Positions 7,603 to 15,102 of a stretch of 64,000 bases of DNA are shown piece by piece (position 1 is the first letter of the stretch; each line of letters starts with the position of its first letter). The stretch comes from Maribacter algarum (ex Lu et al. 2025) (nom. illeg.). Lineage in GTDB: Bacteria > Bacteroidota > Bacteroidia > Flavobacteriales > Flavobacteriaceae. The stretch is taken from NCBI GenBank assembly GCA_947495915.1, contig CANMAW010000006.1, positions 1 to 64,000 on the forward strand, read 5' to 3'. Under the pieces are notes generated by a model. The model was given only the letters and a program-made list of their open reading frames with translations, searched no databases and had not been told where the DNA came from. The position numbers and the translations under genes are program-made.

Positions 7603-7798
7603 GGGCATAACGTTTAGTATATGAAAAGTAGGGCAGTTGATAAGCTTTTACTTTCGGATTTATACTGAGCCATATTTTTTGTTTTATTTTTATTTTTTTT
7701 CTAAAATACAAATTAAAAATGTGGCGGACTTTGCAAATAAATACAAACTTTCGATTTAGCAATAATCGCCCTATTTTTTATATACATTGTTAGCCCTC
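7603..7798 (-). repeat. attC-like palindrome R6 (196 bp)
   Basis: The left core is GGGCATAAC (7603-7611), the right core GTTAGCCCTC (7789-7798). Arm GTATATGAAAAGTAGGGC (7617-7634) pairs with GCCCTATTTTTTATATAC (7768-7785); the two exceptions are plus-strand G.T wobbles. The inner part resembles R3 (CTTTCGGATT, a GCCATATTTTTT stem, GTGGCGGACTT). The stop codon of the upstream gene lies inside the core GGGCTAAC. Confidence 0.8.
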
Positions 7799-9589
7799 GT
7801 TATTTTCAAACCCAATTAATCCTGCTATATGAAGAATGTCATATGTGTTTTTTAATTGCATAGATTCCAATTCATTAGTAGGAAGTATGTGATTGAATAT
7901 TTTTAAAATATCTTCTTCATTATCAATGTAAGATTCTTTAGAAGACTTTAGTATTTTGGGAGTCCAAAATATGCTTAATTCATAAATTGGAGTTTCCCAT
8001 ATAGAATCGTCTTTGAGCCCAAATTCAATATGATAATTTTTTAGATTTAGCTTCTTTGTTTTGTCTAGTTTATCTTGAATTTCTTGAATTTTCTCATCAG
8101 CTATCATTTGATACCTTGAAACAATAATCTGCCTTTCTTCTAGCATTAAAGGAAACCCAGCTATGTAATCCGATTCGGTTATTAAAACGTTTTCATATTT
8201 TTTATTAGAATATTTATTCAGAATGTCAGCTAAAAAGTCAGGTGTTTCTCCTTTAAATTCTGAGCCAGGTATTAAATCAAATAATTTATTTTGAATTAAT
8301 TTATTCCTTACATTTCCATTCTCAAAACTATCCCAATCCATTGGAACACTATATAAACCAAGAAATGGATTGAACATAAGAGTCGTAATAGCTAATAAAA
8401 CTTTGGTTTTGTCATCTTCAATAATTTCTATTGATAACTCATACTTAGCAAGCATTTCTTGCAATTGAGGTATTTCTTTCTTTTCACAATTCCATAAAAT
8501 CAATTGGCCTTTAATGTTATTATCGTGAATTTGGTCTATTTTCTTTATAGTTGGTGTAGTCTCAAAAGAACCAAATAATTGCAATGCTATATCTTTAAAC
8601 TTATTAGCGTGATGCATATATTCCCAACTACTAGAACGTCTAGTAACTTGACTTAAAAAATTATCAGGGATTTCGAAGCAATATTCAAAATCATCTATAA
8701 GTCTATTATCTAATTTGGAATAGGAATTCCAATATGTTATTTCATTTGACCAAGATGAATTATTTGACTGTATTTTTATCGGACTGATTATAAATGAAAT
8801 CCATTCATTCTTTTTTAAAGTATAATCAAAGGAGTTTATTTTTGCTTTCAGATTTTCTAAAAAATCATCTATTTCTGTATTCTTTGATTTTAGCTTAATT
8901 GAAGTCAAAACACTAGTTGGGTCTATTCGCTTCAAAACCGACATCCAACTTGGTAAAAGTTCCACATAATCACCTGAAATTTCCGGTGATAATGCTAAAT
9001 CATTATATATGAAATTTGAATAATGATGAAATGGAATGATTCGGTAGTTAGGCATTAGAATTGGAACTACTTTGCATTCTATTATAGATTCCTCTAATCT
9101 TTGAATTTTACGATAGAATTTTTTGACTTCTTCTAGAATTGTTTCTTTAGATGAAGAATTAAATATATTCTTATTAGGTACTTGAATTGATGGACTTTCC
9201 TTTTCTAGTTTAGAAGGGTTTTTAAGAACTTGCTCAATCGGATTACACCAAAAACATAGGTCAGAATCTTCTTCGTAAATAATTAGGAATACGGGGAAGT
9301 ATGATGTCAACCAAGCTTTTAAAGTACTAGAACTTATTGAGACGCTATAATTCCCGTTTTTAAGTAATTTTATATATTCACTATCTTTTGTAGTCGATTT
9401 TACTTGACACCTTAAATGATAATTAGTTCTAGAATTGTCAATAAATACATTACAGTCTATATCTTCTCCAAAATCACTTTTGATAATATCAGCTGTCCAT
9501 TTAAACTTCTTTAATATTAACTGAACTGTAGTTTCTCCAATATCTCCAAGATTTTGTGAATCAGTTTGAATTGGTCTACTATTTTTCAT
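7790..9589 (-). CDS. DUF4365-domain protein (predicted nuclease fold), first cassette
   Basis: A 599-residue protein. The N-terminus (about 12-140) fits the DUF4365 pattern: GDIGE (E19), FGEDIDCNV (D43/D45) and CQVKST (Q62, K64), the acidic-acidic-QxK arrangement of PD-(D/E)XK nucleases. The remaining roughly 450 residues are not recognisable; they are Ile/Asn/Ser-rich and without membrane segments. DUF4365 domains are often found in antiphage and restriction-like proteins, so a defence role is possible but unproven. It is the cassette closest to the recombinase, which in an integron would be the most recent insertion. The ATG is 23 bp after the predicted attI-like crossover and the stop codon is within the R6 core. 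It is strikingly AT-rich. Confidence 0.75.
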   Translation of the reverse strand: MKNSRPIQTDSQNLGDIGETTVQLILKKFKWTADIIKSDFGEDIDCNVFIDNSRTNYHLRCQVKSTTKDSEYIKLLKNGNYSVSISSSTLKAWLTSYFPVFLIIYEEDSDLCFWCNPIEQVLKNPSKLEKESPSIQVPNKNIFNSSSKETILEEVKKFYRKIQRLEESIIECKVVPILMPNYRIIPFHHYSNFIYNDLALSPEISGDYVELLPSWMSVLKRIDPTSVLTSIKLKSKNTEIDDFLENLKAKINSFDYTLKKNEWISFIISPIKIQSNNSSWSNEITYWNSYSKLDNRLIDDFEYCFEIPDNFLSQVTRRSSSWEYMHHANKFKDIALQLFGSFETTPTIKKIDQIHDNNIKGQLILWNCEKKEIPQLQEMLAKYELSIEIIEDDKTKVLLAITTLMFNPFLGLYSVPMDWDSFENGNVRNKLIQNKLFDLIPGSEFKGETPDFLADILNKYSNKKYENVLITESDYIAGFPLMLEERQIIVSRYQMIADEKIQEIQDKLDKTKKLNLKNYHIEFGLKDDSIWETPIYELSIFWTPKILKSSKESYIDNEEDILKIFNHILPTNELESMQLKNTYDILHIAGLIGFENNEG

Positions 9590-9602
9590 TGTTGTTTTTA
9601 AT

Positions 9603-9640
9603 GAGGGCTAACGTGTTATATCGAGAACTATATTCCCATT
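9603..9640 (-). other. attI-like junction next to the recombinase gene
   Basis: The cassette side ends in GAGGGCTAAC (9603-9612), complementary to the R6 core at 7789-7798. Beyond it, towards the recombinase, the sequence GTGTTATATCGAGAACTATATT has no palindromic partner, unlike all six attC-like sites. This is where a primary insertion site (attI) would be expected. The crossover would fall between 9611 and 9612. The TATA-containing spacer resembles the L boxes of the palindromes. Confidence 0.55.
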
Positions 9641-9646
9641 TATCCC

Positions 9647-10801
9647 CTATAAATTTCGGGATAACAGGACATTTTGTTCCCGTTTTGTCGTTTTTGTTAA
9701 TTGGTTTACTATCAAGTCTAAAGGACTCGTTATATCTAATAAATCTTTTTTTGCTACATGAGTATAAATCATCGTAGTTTCCGGTTTTGAATGACCTAAT
9801 AACTCTTGTATGTGCCGTAATCCAATGCCATTTTCTAATAAATGAGTAGCATATGAATGACGCAATGTATGCGGTGTAACGCGTTTAGTAATTCCAGCAG
9901 CCTTACAAGAGCGCTGCAAAAATTTACGAATACTACTTTCTGAATATGGCGTTCCAATACCACCTTCCACAAAATAAGTCGTTGGCTTATACGTATTAAA
10001 ATAGTTGTTCAACATCGGTAAAATGCTCTCTGCGAGCACCACATAACGATCTTTGCGACCCTTGCCATTTTCGATGTACACCTGTCTTCGATCGATATGA
10101 ATATTTCTTAATTGAAGTGAAGTTAACTCACCAATGCGTAAACCAGCGGAATACAATAAGCCTAAAATAGCACGATGTTTTAGATTTTTAGTGCAGCGAA
10201 TTAAATCAATTACTTCTTCTTGTGATAATACAGCAGGCAGTTTTTTACTTTTCTTGGGTCGCATTAAGGGCAATTCGGAAATGCTAGTTTCAGGATAGAA
10301 CAGAAAAAACTGCTTCAATGCACTGATCAATTGCCGATGTGTGCTTATCGAATATTCCTTTGTCACAACAACTTCTTCAATAAATAAACGAACGTGCTTA
10401 TCGTTAAGATCTTTAAGCGCTGTTGCACCCAAATAAATTAAAAAATCATATACAAAGCCTGAATATACATTAACAGTACTAGTGCTGTATCTTTTGCCTA
10501 CCAAAAATTTCTTGAAATCATTAAATACCACATGTCGGTCTGCCGAAAGCTGGGGTTTTTCAACAATTACTGCGTTTTTAAACGCCGAATAATCAACATG
10601 CCACTTAGTGTCTTTTAAATGCTGATACACCCGAATCTTATTTTTCGGTGTATTTTTCAAATAAAACACGCTATTTGTTCGACTCCAGCTTAGATCTCCA
10701 AGTTGCTTAATATATTCTTTTATCTCAAAATTATACTTAAAACGAAATGAAATTTGAGCTTCATTTTGGTGATAAAGAGGTTCTACATATATAACCGACA
10801 T
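9647..10801 (-). CDS. Tyrosine recombinase associated with the cassette array
   Basis: A 384-residue tyrosine recombinase. Residues 1-88 are an extra N-terminal region; a SAM-like core-binding domain follows at about 90-170 and the catalytic domain from 190. Catalytic residues are visible: R222 (GLRIGEL), K248 in GKGRKDR, H311 and R314 (HTLRHSYATHLL), H337 (LLGHS) and the nucleophile Y346 (TTMIYTHV). After the tyrosine comes SPLD (359-362), also found in integron integrases. The insert of roughly 30-40 residues that marks IntI, between the K loop and the HxxR box, is absent; that stretch is short (251-310). Its 3' end faces the cassettes, so it is transcribed towards the array. It is the obvious candidate to move the cassettes. 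Confidence 0.9.
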   Translation of the reverse strand: MSVIYVEPLYHQNEAQISFRFKYNFEIKEYIKQLGDLSWSRTNSVFYLKNTPKNKIRVYQHLKDTKWHVDYSAFKNAVIVEKPQLSADRHVVFNDFKKFLVGKRYSTSTVNVYSGFVYDFLIYLGATALKDLNDKHVRLFIEEVVVTKEYSISTHRQLISALKQFFLFYPETSISELPLMRPKKSKKLPAVLSQEEVIDLIRCTKNLKHRAILGLLYSAGLRIGELTSLQLRNIHIDRRQVYIENGKGRKDRYVVLAESILPMLNNYFNTYKPTTYFVEGGIGTPYSESSIRKFLQRSCKAAGITKRVTPHTLRHSYATHLLENGIGLRHIQELLGHSKPETTMIYTHVAKKDLLDITSPLDLIVNQLTKTTKREQNVLLSRNL

Positions 10802-10902
10802 CTATGATTGTTAATGGTTACCTAAAAATAGTTTATTAAGAGGATTAACCAAAAATTAATGCGGATTTCTTACAAACGCTTTAAGTGATTACGAGTGATA
10901 AT

Positions 10903-12519
10903 TTATTGAATTTCTTTGGATACAATATAGAAATCTTCATCAACCAACAGCCCCATATTAGAATTTTTCGTTGTAATGGTTTGCCATTTTGTTGTGGGAG
11001 TTATCCATTGTTTCTCACCATTGATAACCACAGTTAAAGGCATAGCAAAACCGGATACCACTTCGGTATATCGGTATTTAATTTCAGAATTTTCAATAGC
11101 ATACTCCAGTACCGGAATATTTGCCGTTCGTAAGTATTGATCAAAAACAAGTTGCAAATCAAGACCTGATTTTTCTGATATGTAATTTTCTATAGCTTCT
11201 GTAGTTACGGTTTGATGATAAAAAGCTTCGTTGAGTCCACGTAAAATTTGTCGCCATTTTTCGTCATCATCAATGAGCTGTCGAATGGTATGTAACAAGT
11301 TTGAACCCTTGTAATACATATCTTTACTACCTTCTTTATTGACCCCATATACACCAATGACCGGTATATCGTTAGCGATGTTCTTGCGTAGTCCAATCAC
11401 ATAGGCAGCTGATGCTTTTTTTCCGTAGTGATAATCTAAGAAAAGGTTTTCTGAATAGGAAGTAAACCCCTCATGCACCCACATATCTGCGGCATCTTTG
11501 TAGGTAATATTGTTCGCAAACCACTCATGACCGGCCTCGTGAATGATGATAAAATCAAATTTGAGCCCCCAGCCGGTTCCAGACAAGTCCGTGCCTAAGT
11601 ATCCTTTTTTCCATTGATTACCATAGGTGACTGAACTTTGATGCTCCATGCCTAAATAGGGCACTTGTACCAATTTAAAACTATCTTCATAAAAAGGGTA
11701 GGGGCCAAACCAATGTTCAAAAGCTTCCATCATGAGTGGGGCATCTTTAAAATGAACCTTCGCTTTTTCTAAATCGTCACGAAGTACATAATAGTCCATA
11801 TCTAATTGGCCTTTTTCTCCTTGATATTTTTCCCCGAAATGAACATAATCGCCAATATTGACGTTCACCCCGTAGTTGTTAATCGGGTTGCTCACAAACC
11901 AATGATAGGTATTCGTTGCGTCATCAACTTTGCGTAGTCTGCCGTTGGAGATATTCATTAATCCCTTGGGTACTTTTACGCTAATGGCCATACTATCAAC
12001 TTCATCGTACATATGATCTTTATTGGGCCACCAGACACTAGCACCTAAGCCTTGGCAAGAGGTTGCTACAAAGTGTTTGCCATTGCGATCTTTTTTCCAT
12101 GAGAATCCGCCATCCCATGGGGCTTTAATCGCTTCTTTGGGATGCCCCGAATAATGTACCACAATCTCATTAAAAGCTCCAATACGTTGCTTTTTTTTGA
12201 GTTTTACAAAGTGCGCATTTCCTTTAGAGGTAAATTTCAGCGCTTTGCCGTTTTGTGTGATTTTTTCAATTTTTAAAGGAGGTTGTAAATCTACCTGCAT
12301 CACCTTTTTTGACTTCAACACTTGGTAGCGAATGGTATTGCTGCCAGAAATATATCGCTCATCAGGCTTTACTTCAATATCAAGGTGATAGTAATTTAAT
12401 TCCCACCATGATCGTTCAGAAGTGATGCTGCCGCGTAGCGTATCTTGTTCGGTAAAATGTTGCGCATTTAACAACAAAGTAAAAGTACATATCAAAAGGG
12501 TAAGTGGTAATCTATTCAT
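10903..12519 (-). CDS. M1-family metallopeptidase, exported
   Basis: A 538-residue zinc aminopeptidase-like protein with a signal peptide (cleavage near NAQ, 18-20). The N-terminal beta domain ends before the exopeptidase motif, here GMEHQ (290-294) instead of GAMEN. Zinc ligands are H327 and H331 in HEAGH with E350 downstream in VHEG. At 538 residues it lacks the large C-terminal helical domain of full-length aminopeptidase N, as is common in Bacteroidota members. It probably trims peptides in the periplasm or outside the cell. It is 19 bp downstream of the M28 peptidase gene and likely cotranscribed with it. Confidence 0.92.
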   Translation of the reverse strand: MNRLPLTLLICTFTLLLNAQHFTEQDTLRGSITSERSWWELNYYHLDIEVKPDERYISGSNTIRYQVLKSKKVMQVDLQPPLKIEKITQNGKALKFTSKGNAHFVKLKKKQRIGAFNEIVVHYSGHPKEAIKAPWDGGFSWKKDRNGKHFVATSCQGLGASVWWPNKDHMYDEVDSMAISVKVPKGLMNISNGRLRKVDDATNTYHWFVSNPINNYGVNVNIGDYVHFGEKYQGEKGQLDMDYYVLRDDLEKAKVHFKDAPLMMEAFEHWFGPYPFYEDSFKLVQVPYLGMEHQSSVTYGNQWKKGYLGTDLSGTGWGLKFDFIIIHEAGHEWFANNITYKDAADMWVHEGFTSYSENLFLDYHYGKKASAAYVIGLRKNIANDIPVIGVYGVNKEGSKDMYYKGSNLLHTIRQLIDDDEKWRQILRGLNEAFYHQTVTTEAIENYISEKSGLDLQLVFDQYLRTANIPVLEYAIENSEIKYRYTEVVSGFAMPLTVVINGEKQWITPTTKWQTITTKNSNMGLLVDEDFYIVSKEIQ

Positions 12520-12538
12520 ACCTTAAATTCTTCTATAA

Positions 12539-13870
12539 TTATCTAAATATGGCATTTGGAAATACAACCGGACTTTCAAAACCGTTTTTTCCTACTGCTG
12601 CAATTCCAAAGAAATAATTGTCAATAACAATGCCATTCAAAGTAAATTCATTGATATCGCCTACGTACCTACTATAATCCCAAGTGGGTGAAGTAGTATC
12701 ACGCCAGTATATTTTATAGCCCACAGCGCCAGGTACTTTTGTCCATTTAAATTTAGCAGAAGGTTCTACAATTCCGCCGATTTCTACTTTCGTTGGGGTA
12801 GGAGGCGCCCATGCTAGAGAAGCCATATTCAGAGCATTCACAGCTGTTAGTTTTTTGGCATACTCAAAATTTACATGTGCTAAAACATCACCATAATTGA
12901 TACCGTTTTCTGTTCTGATATCTTGATGTTGTTGAGTGTAATTTTCATGCGCTTCCATAATACGAATACCTGCGTAACCGGCATCATTAAAAGGGCGATG
13001 ATGACCACCGCGGCCAAAACGATCTAATCGATAAATCATCATTGGGTTCATTTCTGGCATATAGGTCTTGGTGTTTTTATGCACATAGCGAGCAAGTTGT
13101 CTTGAAATACCGTCTACCTCACCACCATAAAAACGTCTTGCCTTACGTTGGTCTTCTGTTTCCGTCGCAGGTACAGGTTCTGAAAAAATTCTAAAATCAC
13201 GGTTGCTAATGACACCATCAACACCTGAAATATTGCCTATCATATCATTATTGAATATGCCTATAATATCCCAGCCTTCTGCTTTCATTTGTTTTACCAA
13301 ACCTTGGCCACCAAAAAGGCCTTGTTCTTCACCTGATAATCCTAAATAAATAATGCTACTATCAAATTTATATTTTGAAAGTACTCTTGCCGCCTCAATA
13401 GTACCTGCCATACCACTGGCATTATCATTGGCACCTGGCGAATCATCAGTAAAGTTATTCGGGTCACTAACGCGAGAATCAATATCTCCACTCATTATAA
13501 TGTAACGGTTGGGGTATTTTGCGCCCTTCTGAACCGCAACAACATTTACCACATAAACGTCTTTGACGATTCGAGCGTTAGTGCCTTTTTTTACCAAATC
13601 GCGTTGAAATGATACACTAAGGCAGTTGTCACATTCGGCACTAATTCTATCAAATTCATTTTTAATCCATCGTCGTGCGGCACCAATTCCTCTCGTTGTA
13701 GAAACAGTATCACTCAAGGTATGTCGGGTACCAAAATTGGCTAAAGTGGTAACATCCTTTTCAATACGTTCTGAAGAAATAGCATCGATAATGTCATAGA
13801 TGCGTTCGTCGGTTTGCGCTTGTGATGTGGTTAAAGTATATAAGAAAACAAGCAGTATAATTTTTTTCAT
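12539..13870 (-). CDS. M28-family metallopeptidase with C-terminal Fn3-like domain, exported
   Basis: A 443-residue secreted peptidase with a signal peptide ending near SQAQ (16-19). The M28 core includes GDIDSR (128-133), SPGANDNASG with D149, SGEEQG (E181/E182), NND209 and a late HEN. The first metal ligand is usually a histidine in an HxD motif; here D129 stands there (DxD), while D131 is kept. Residues 355-443 form a fibronectin type III-like module (PTKVEIGG, YKIYWRDT, FFGIAAVGKNG). It lies between M1 and MFS genes on the same strand. It may be an aminopeptidase or a variant with altered metal use. Confidence 0.88.
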   Translation of the reverse strand: MKKIILLVFLYTLTTSQAQTDERIYDIIDAISSERIEKDVTTLANFGTRHTLSDTVSTTRGIGAARRWIKNEFDRISAECDNCLSVSFQRDLVKKGTNARIVKDVYVVNVVAVQKGAKYPNRYIIMSGDIDSRVSDPNNFTDDSPGANDNASGMAGTIEAARVLSKYKFDSSIIYLGLSGEEQGLFGGQGLVKQMKAEGWDIIGIFNNDMIGNISGVDGVISNRDFRIFSEPVPATETEDQRKARRFYGGEVDGISRQLARYVHKNTKTYMPEMNPMMIYRLDRFGRGGHHRPFNDAGYAGIRIMEAHENYTQQHQDIRTENGINYGDVLAHVNFEYAKKLTAVNALNMASLAWAPPTPTKVEIGGIVEPSAKFKWTKVPGAVGYKIYWRDTTSPTWDYSRYVGDINEFTLNGIVIDNYFFGIAAVGKNGFESPVVFPNAIFR

Positions 13871-13929
13871 AACTTTTTTTTAAGTTTCTAAAATACGGTT
13901 ATTCTATGAGTTTTATTCCTACGGAAAAG

Positions 13930-15093
13930 TTAATGCGATTTCTTCGGAAAACTTAAGATTCCGCATAAAGGTCCTAGCGCCAAAAGTAAAAATAAATAAG
14001 ATGCATTGATACCTGCCGAGAGGTAAGAAAGTAATTGAATACTAACAATACTTATGGCAAAACCGATACTGTTTACTAAAGTTAGGCCAGTACCTTTTAA
14101 TTCGTGAGGTATGGCACCTGCTACTAAATTTGAGAATTGCGGAGAATCTGCAGTTACTGCCATACCCCAAAAACACCATCCTGCAATAAAAAATACCGCG
14201 GGCAACTGAAAGAGTAGCGGCGATAGCAAGCAAAAAATTCCTGATACGAATAATGCGGAACGGGCAACGGTAGTACTTCCTGCTTTTTCAGACCAGTACC
14301 CACCGAGTACGCATGATAATCCACCTAATGCGATAATTAACCCGGTATATAGCGAAACGGAAAGCTGATCATCATGAAGGGCATTAAAGGTTTGAATAGC
14401 TAATGGAGTGAATGCCCAAAAAGCATACAACTCCCACATATGACCAAAATAACCAAAGGCAGCGTTTCGAAATTTTACGTTCTTAAACAACCTAAGACCT
14501 GTACTCAATTGCAATTGAGTGCTTGACTTTCGATACGGACCGTTAGGAACGAGAACCCATAAGAGAAGCCCCCCAAAAACTGCAATAACTGAGGTTGATT
14601 TTATGACGATCTCAGCATTATTTCCCCATGGGGAACCACTAATTACATACGGGAATGCGGCTCCGAGAACCAAAGCTCCCACAAGATATCCGAGGGCTTT
14701 ACCTAAACCTTTTTCATAATAATCAGCAGCTATTTTCATACCTACTGGGTAAATGCCTGCTAGAAAAAAGCCCGTGCCAAAACGTGCAACAAGTAAAGTT
14801 GATTGTGAAAGTTCTTCTGTCAGTACGCATAAATTACAAAGGGAAGCCAAAAAGGCACATATCATAAAAACACGAGAAGGTGAATAACGATCAGCAATCA
14901 TTAAAAGCGCGAAAACGAAAGTGCCGGTAATAAAACCAAATTGCACGGCCGATAATACATGACCAATCAATTCTTGACCAAGACCAGTTTTAATTATTAA
15001 AGCATCAACAATAGCATTGCCTGCAAACCATAATGAGGTGCAAGCAAATTGAGAAATAATAATTACAGGAAGGGTATATGATTTTAAGTTCAA
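13930..15093 (-). CDS. MFS transporter
   Basis: A 387-residue integral membrane protein with about 12 predicted helices, the major facilitator length. The first helix is TLPVIIISQFACTSLWFAGNA-like, loop 2-3 has MIADRYSPSRVF, and helices 4-5 contain GIYPVGMKIAADYYEKGLGKALGY, resembling a motif-C region. The last six helices include CLLSPLLFQ and GTGLTLVNSIGFAIS. Substrate unknown. It is 9 bp downstream of a beta-propeller/SnoaL gene and 59 bp before the M28 peptidase, so uptake or export of peptides or related compounds is a contextual guess only. Confidence 0.85.
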   Translation of the reverse strand: MNLKSYTLPVIIISQFACTSLWFAGNAIVDALIIKTGLGQELIGHVLSAVQFGFITGTFVFALLMIADRYSPSRVFMICAFLASLCNLCVLTEELSQSTLLVARFGTGFFLAGIYPVGMKIAADYYEKGLGKALGYLVGALVLGAAFPYVISGSPWGNNAEIVIKSTSVIAVFGGLLLWVLVPNGPYRKSSTQLQLSTGLRLFKNVKFRNAAFGYFGHMWELYAFWAFTPLAIQTFNALHDDQLSVSLYTGLIIALGGLSCVLGGYWSEKAGSTTVARSALFVSGIFCLLSPLLFQLPAVFFIAGWCFWGMAVTADSPQFSNLVAGAIPHELKGTGLTLVNSIGFAISIVSIQLLSYLSAGINASYLFLLLALGPLCGILSFPKKSH

Positions 15094-15102
15094 TCTATTC
15101 GC

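Larger units (their letters stand above)
1..9612 (-). mobile_element. Integron-like gene cassette array
   Basis: Six complete cassettes and one partial lie between large palindromic sites, ending next to a tyrosine recombinase gene. With crossovers placed at G^TT on the minus strand, the cassettes are 7611-9611, 5872-7610, 4279-5871, 2368-4278, 1387-2367 and 98-1386, numbered C1 to C6 away from the recombinase. The two ends of each cassette are complementary to each other but not to those of other cassettes: GAGGGCTAAC, GGGCATAAC, TGCATAGAAC, GCCCCTAAC, TATTGGTAAC and TACCGCCAAC. This is the signature of integron cassettes, whose attC core is completed on circularisation. Most cargo is transcribed on the minus strand, starting 13-30 bases after the core. 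The region looks more AT-rich than the flanking chromosome. That the cassettes are mobile is inference; the repeat architecture is seen directly. Confidence 0.8.

Noticed and set aside
92-7798. The palindromes as transcription terminators
   Set aside because: They are far longer than terminators, lack consistent T runs, and their wobble pairs are C.A mismatches in transcripts of the minus-strand cassette genes.
92-7798. The palindromes as CRISPR repeats or simple REP/BIME elements
   Set aside because: Spacing follows whole genes, lengths vary, and cassette-specific complementary ends are not a property of CRISPR or REP elements.
9647-10801. Recombinase as the housekeeping XerC/XerD
   Set aside because: It has an N-terminal extension of about 88 residues and an IntI-like SPLD tail and sits at the cassette array; plain Xer proteins are shorter (about 300 residues).
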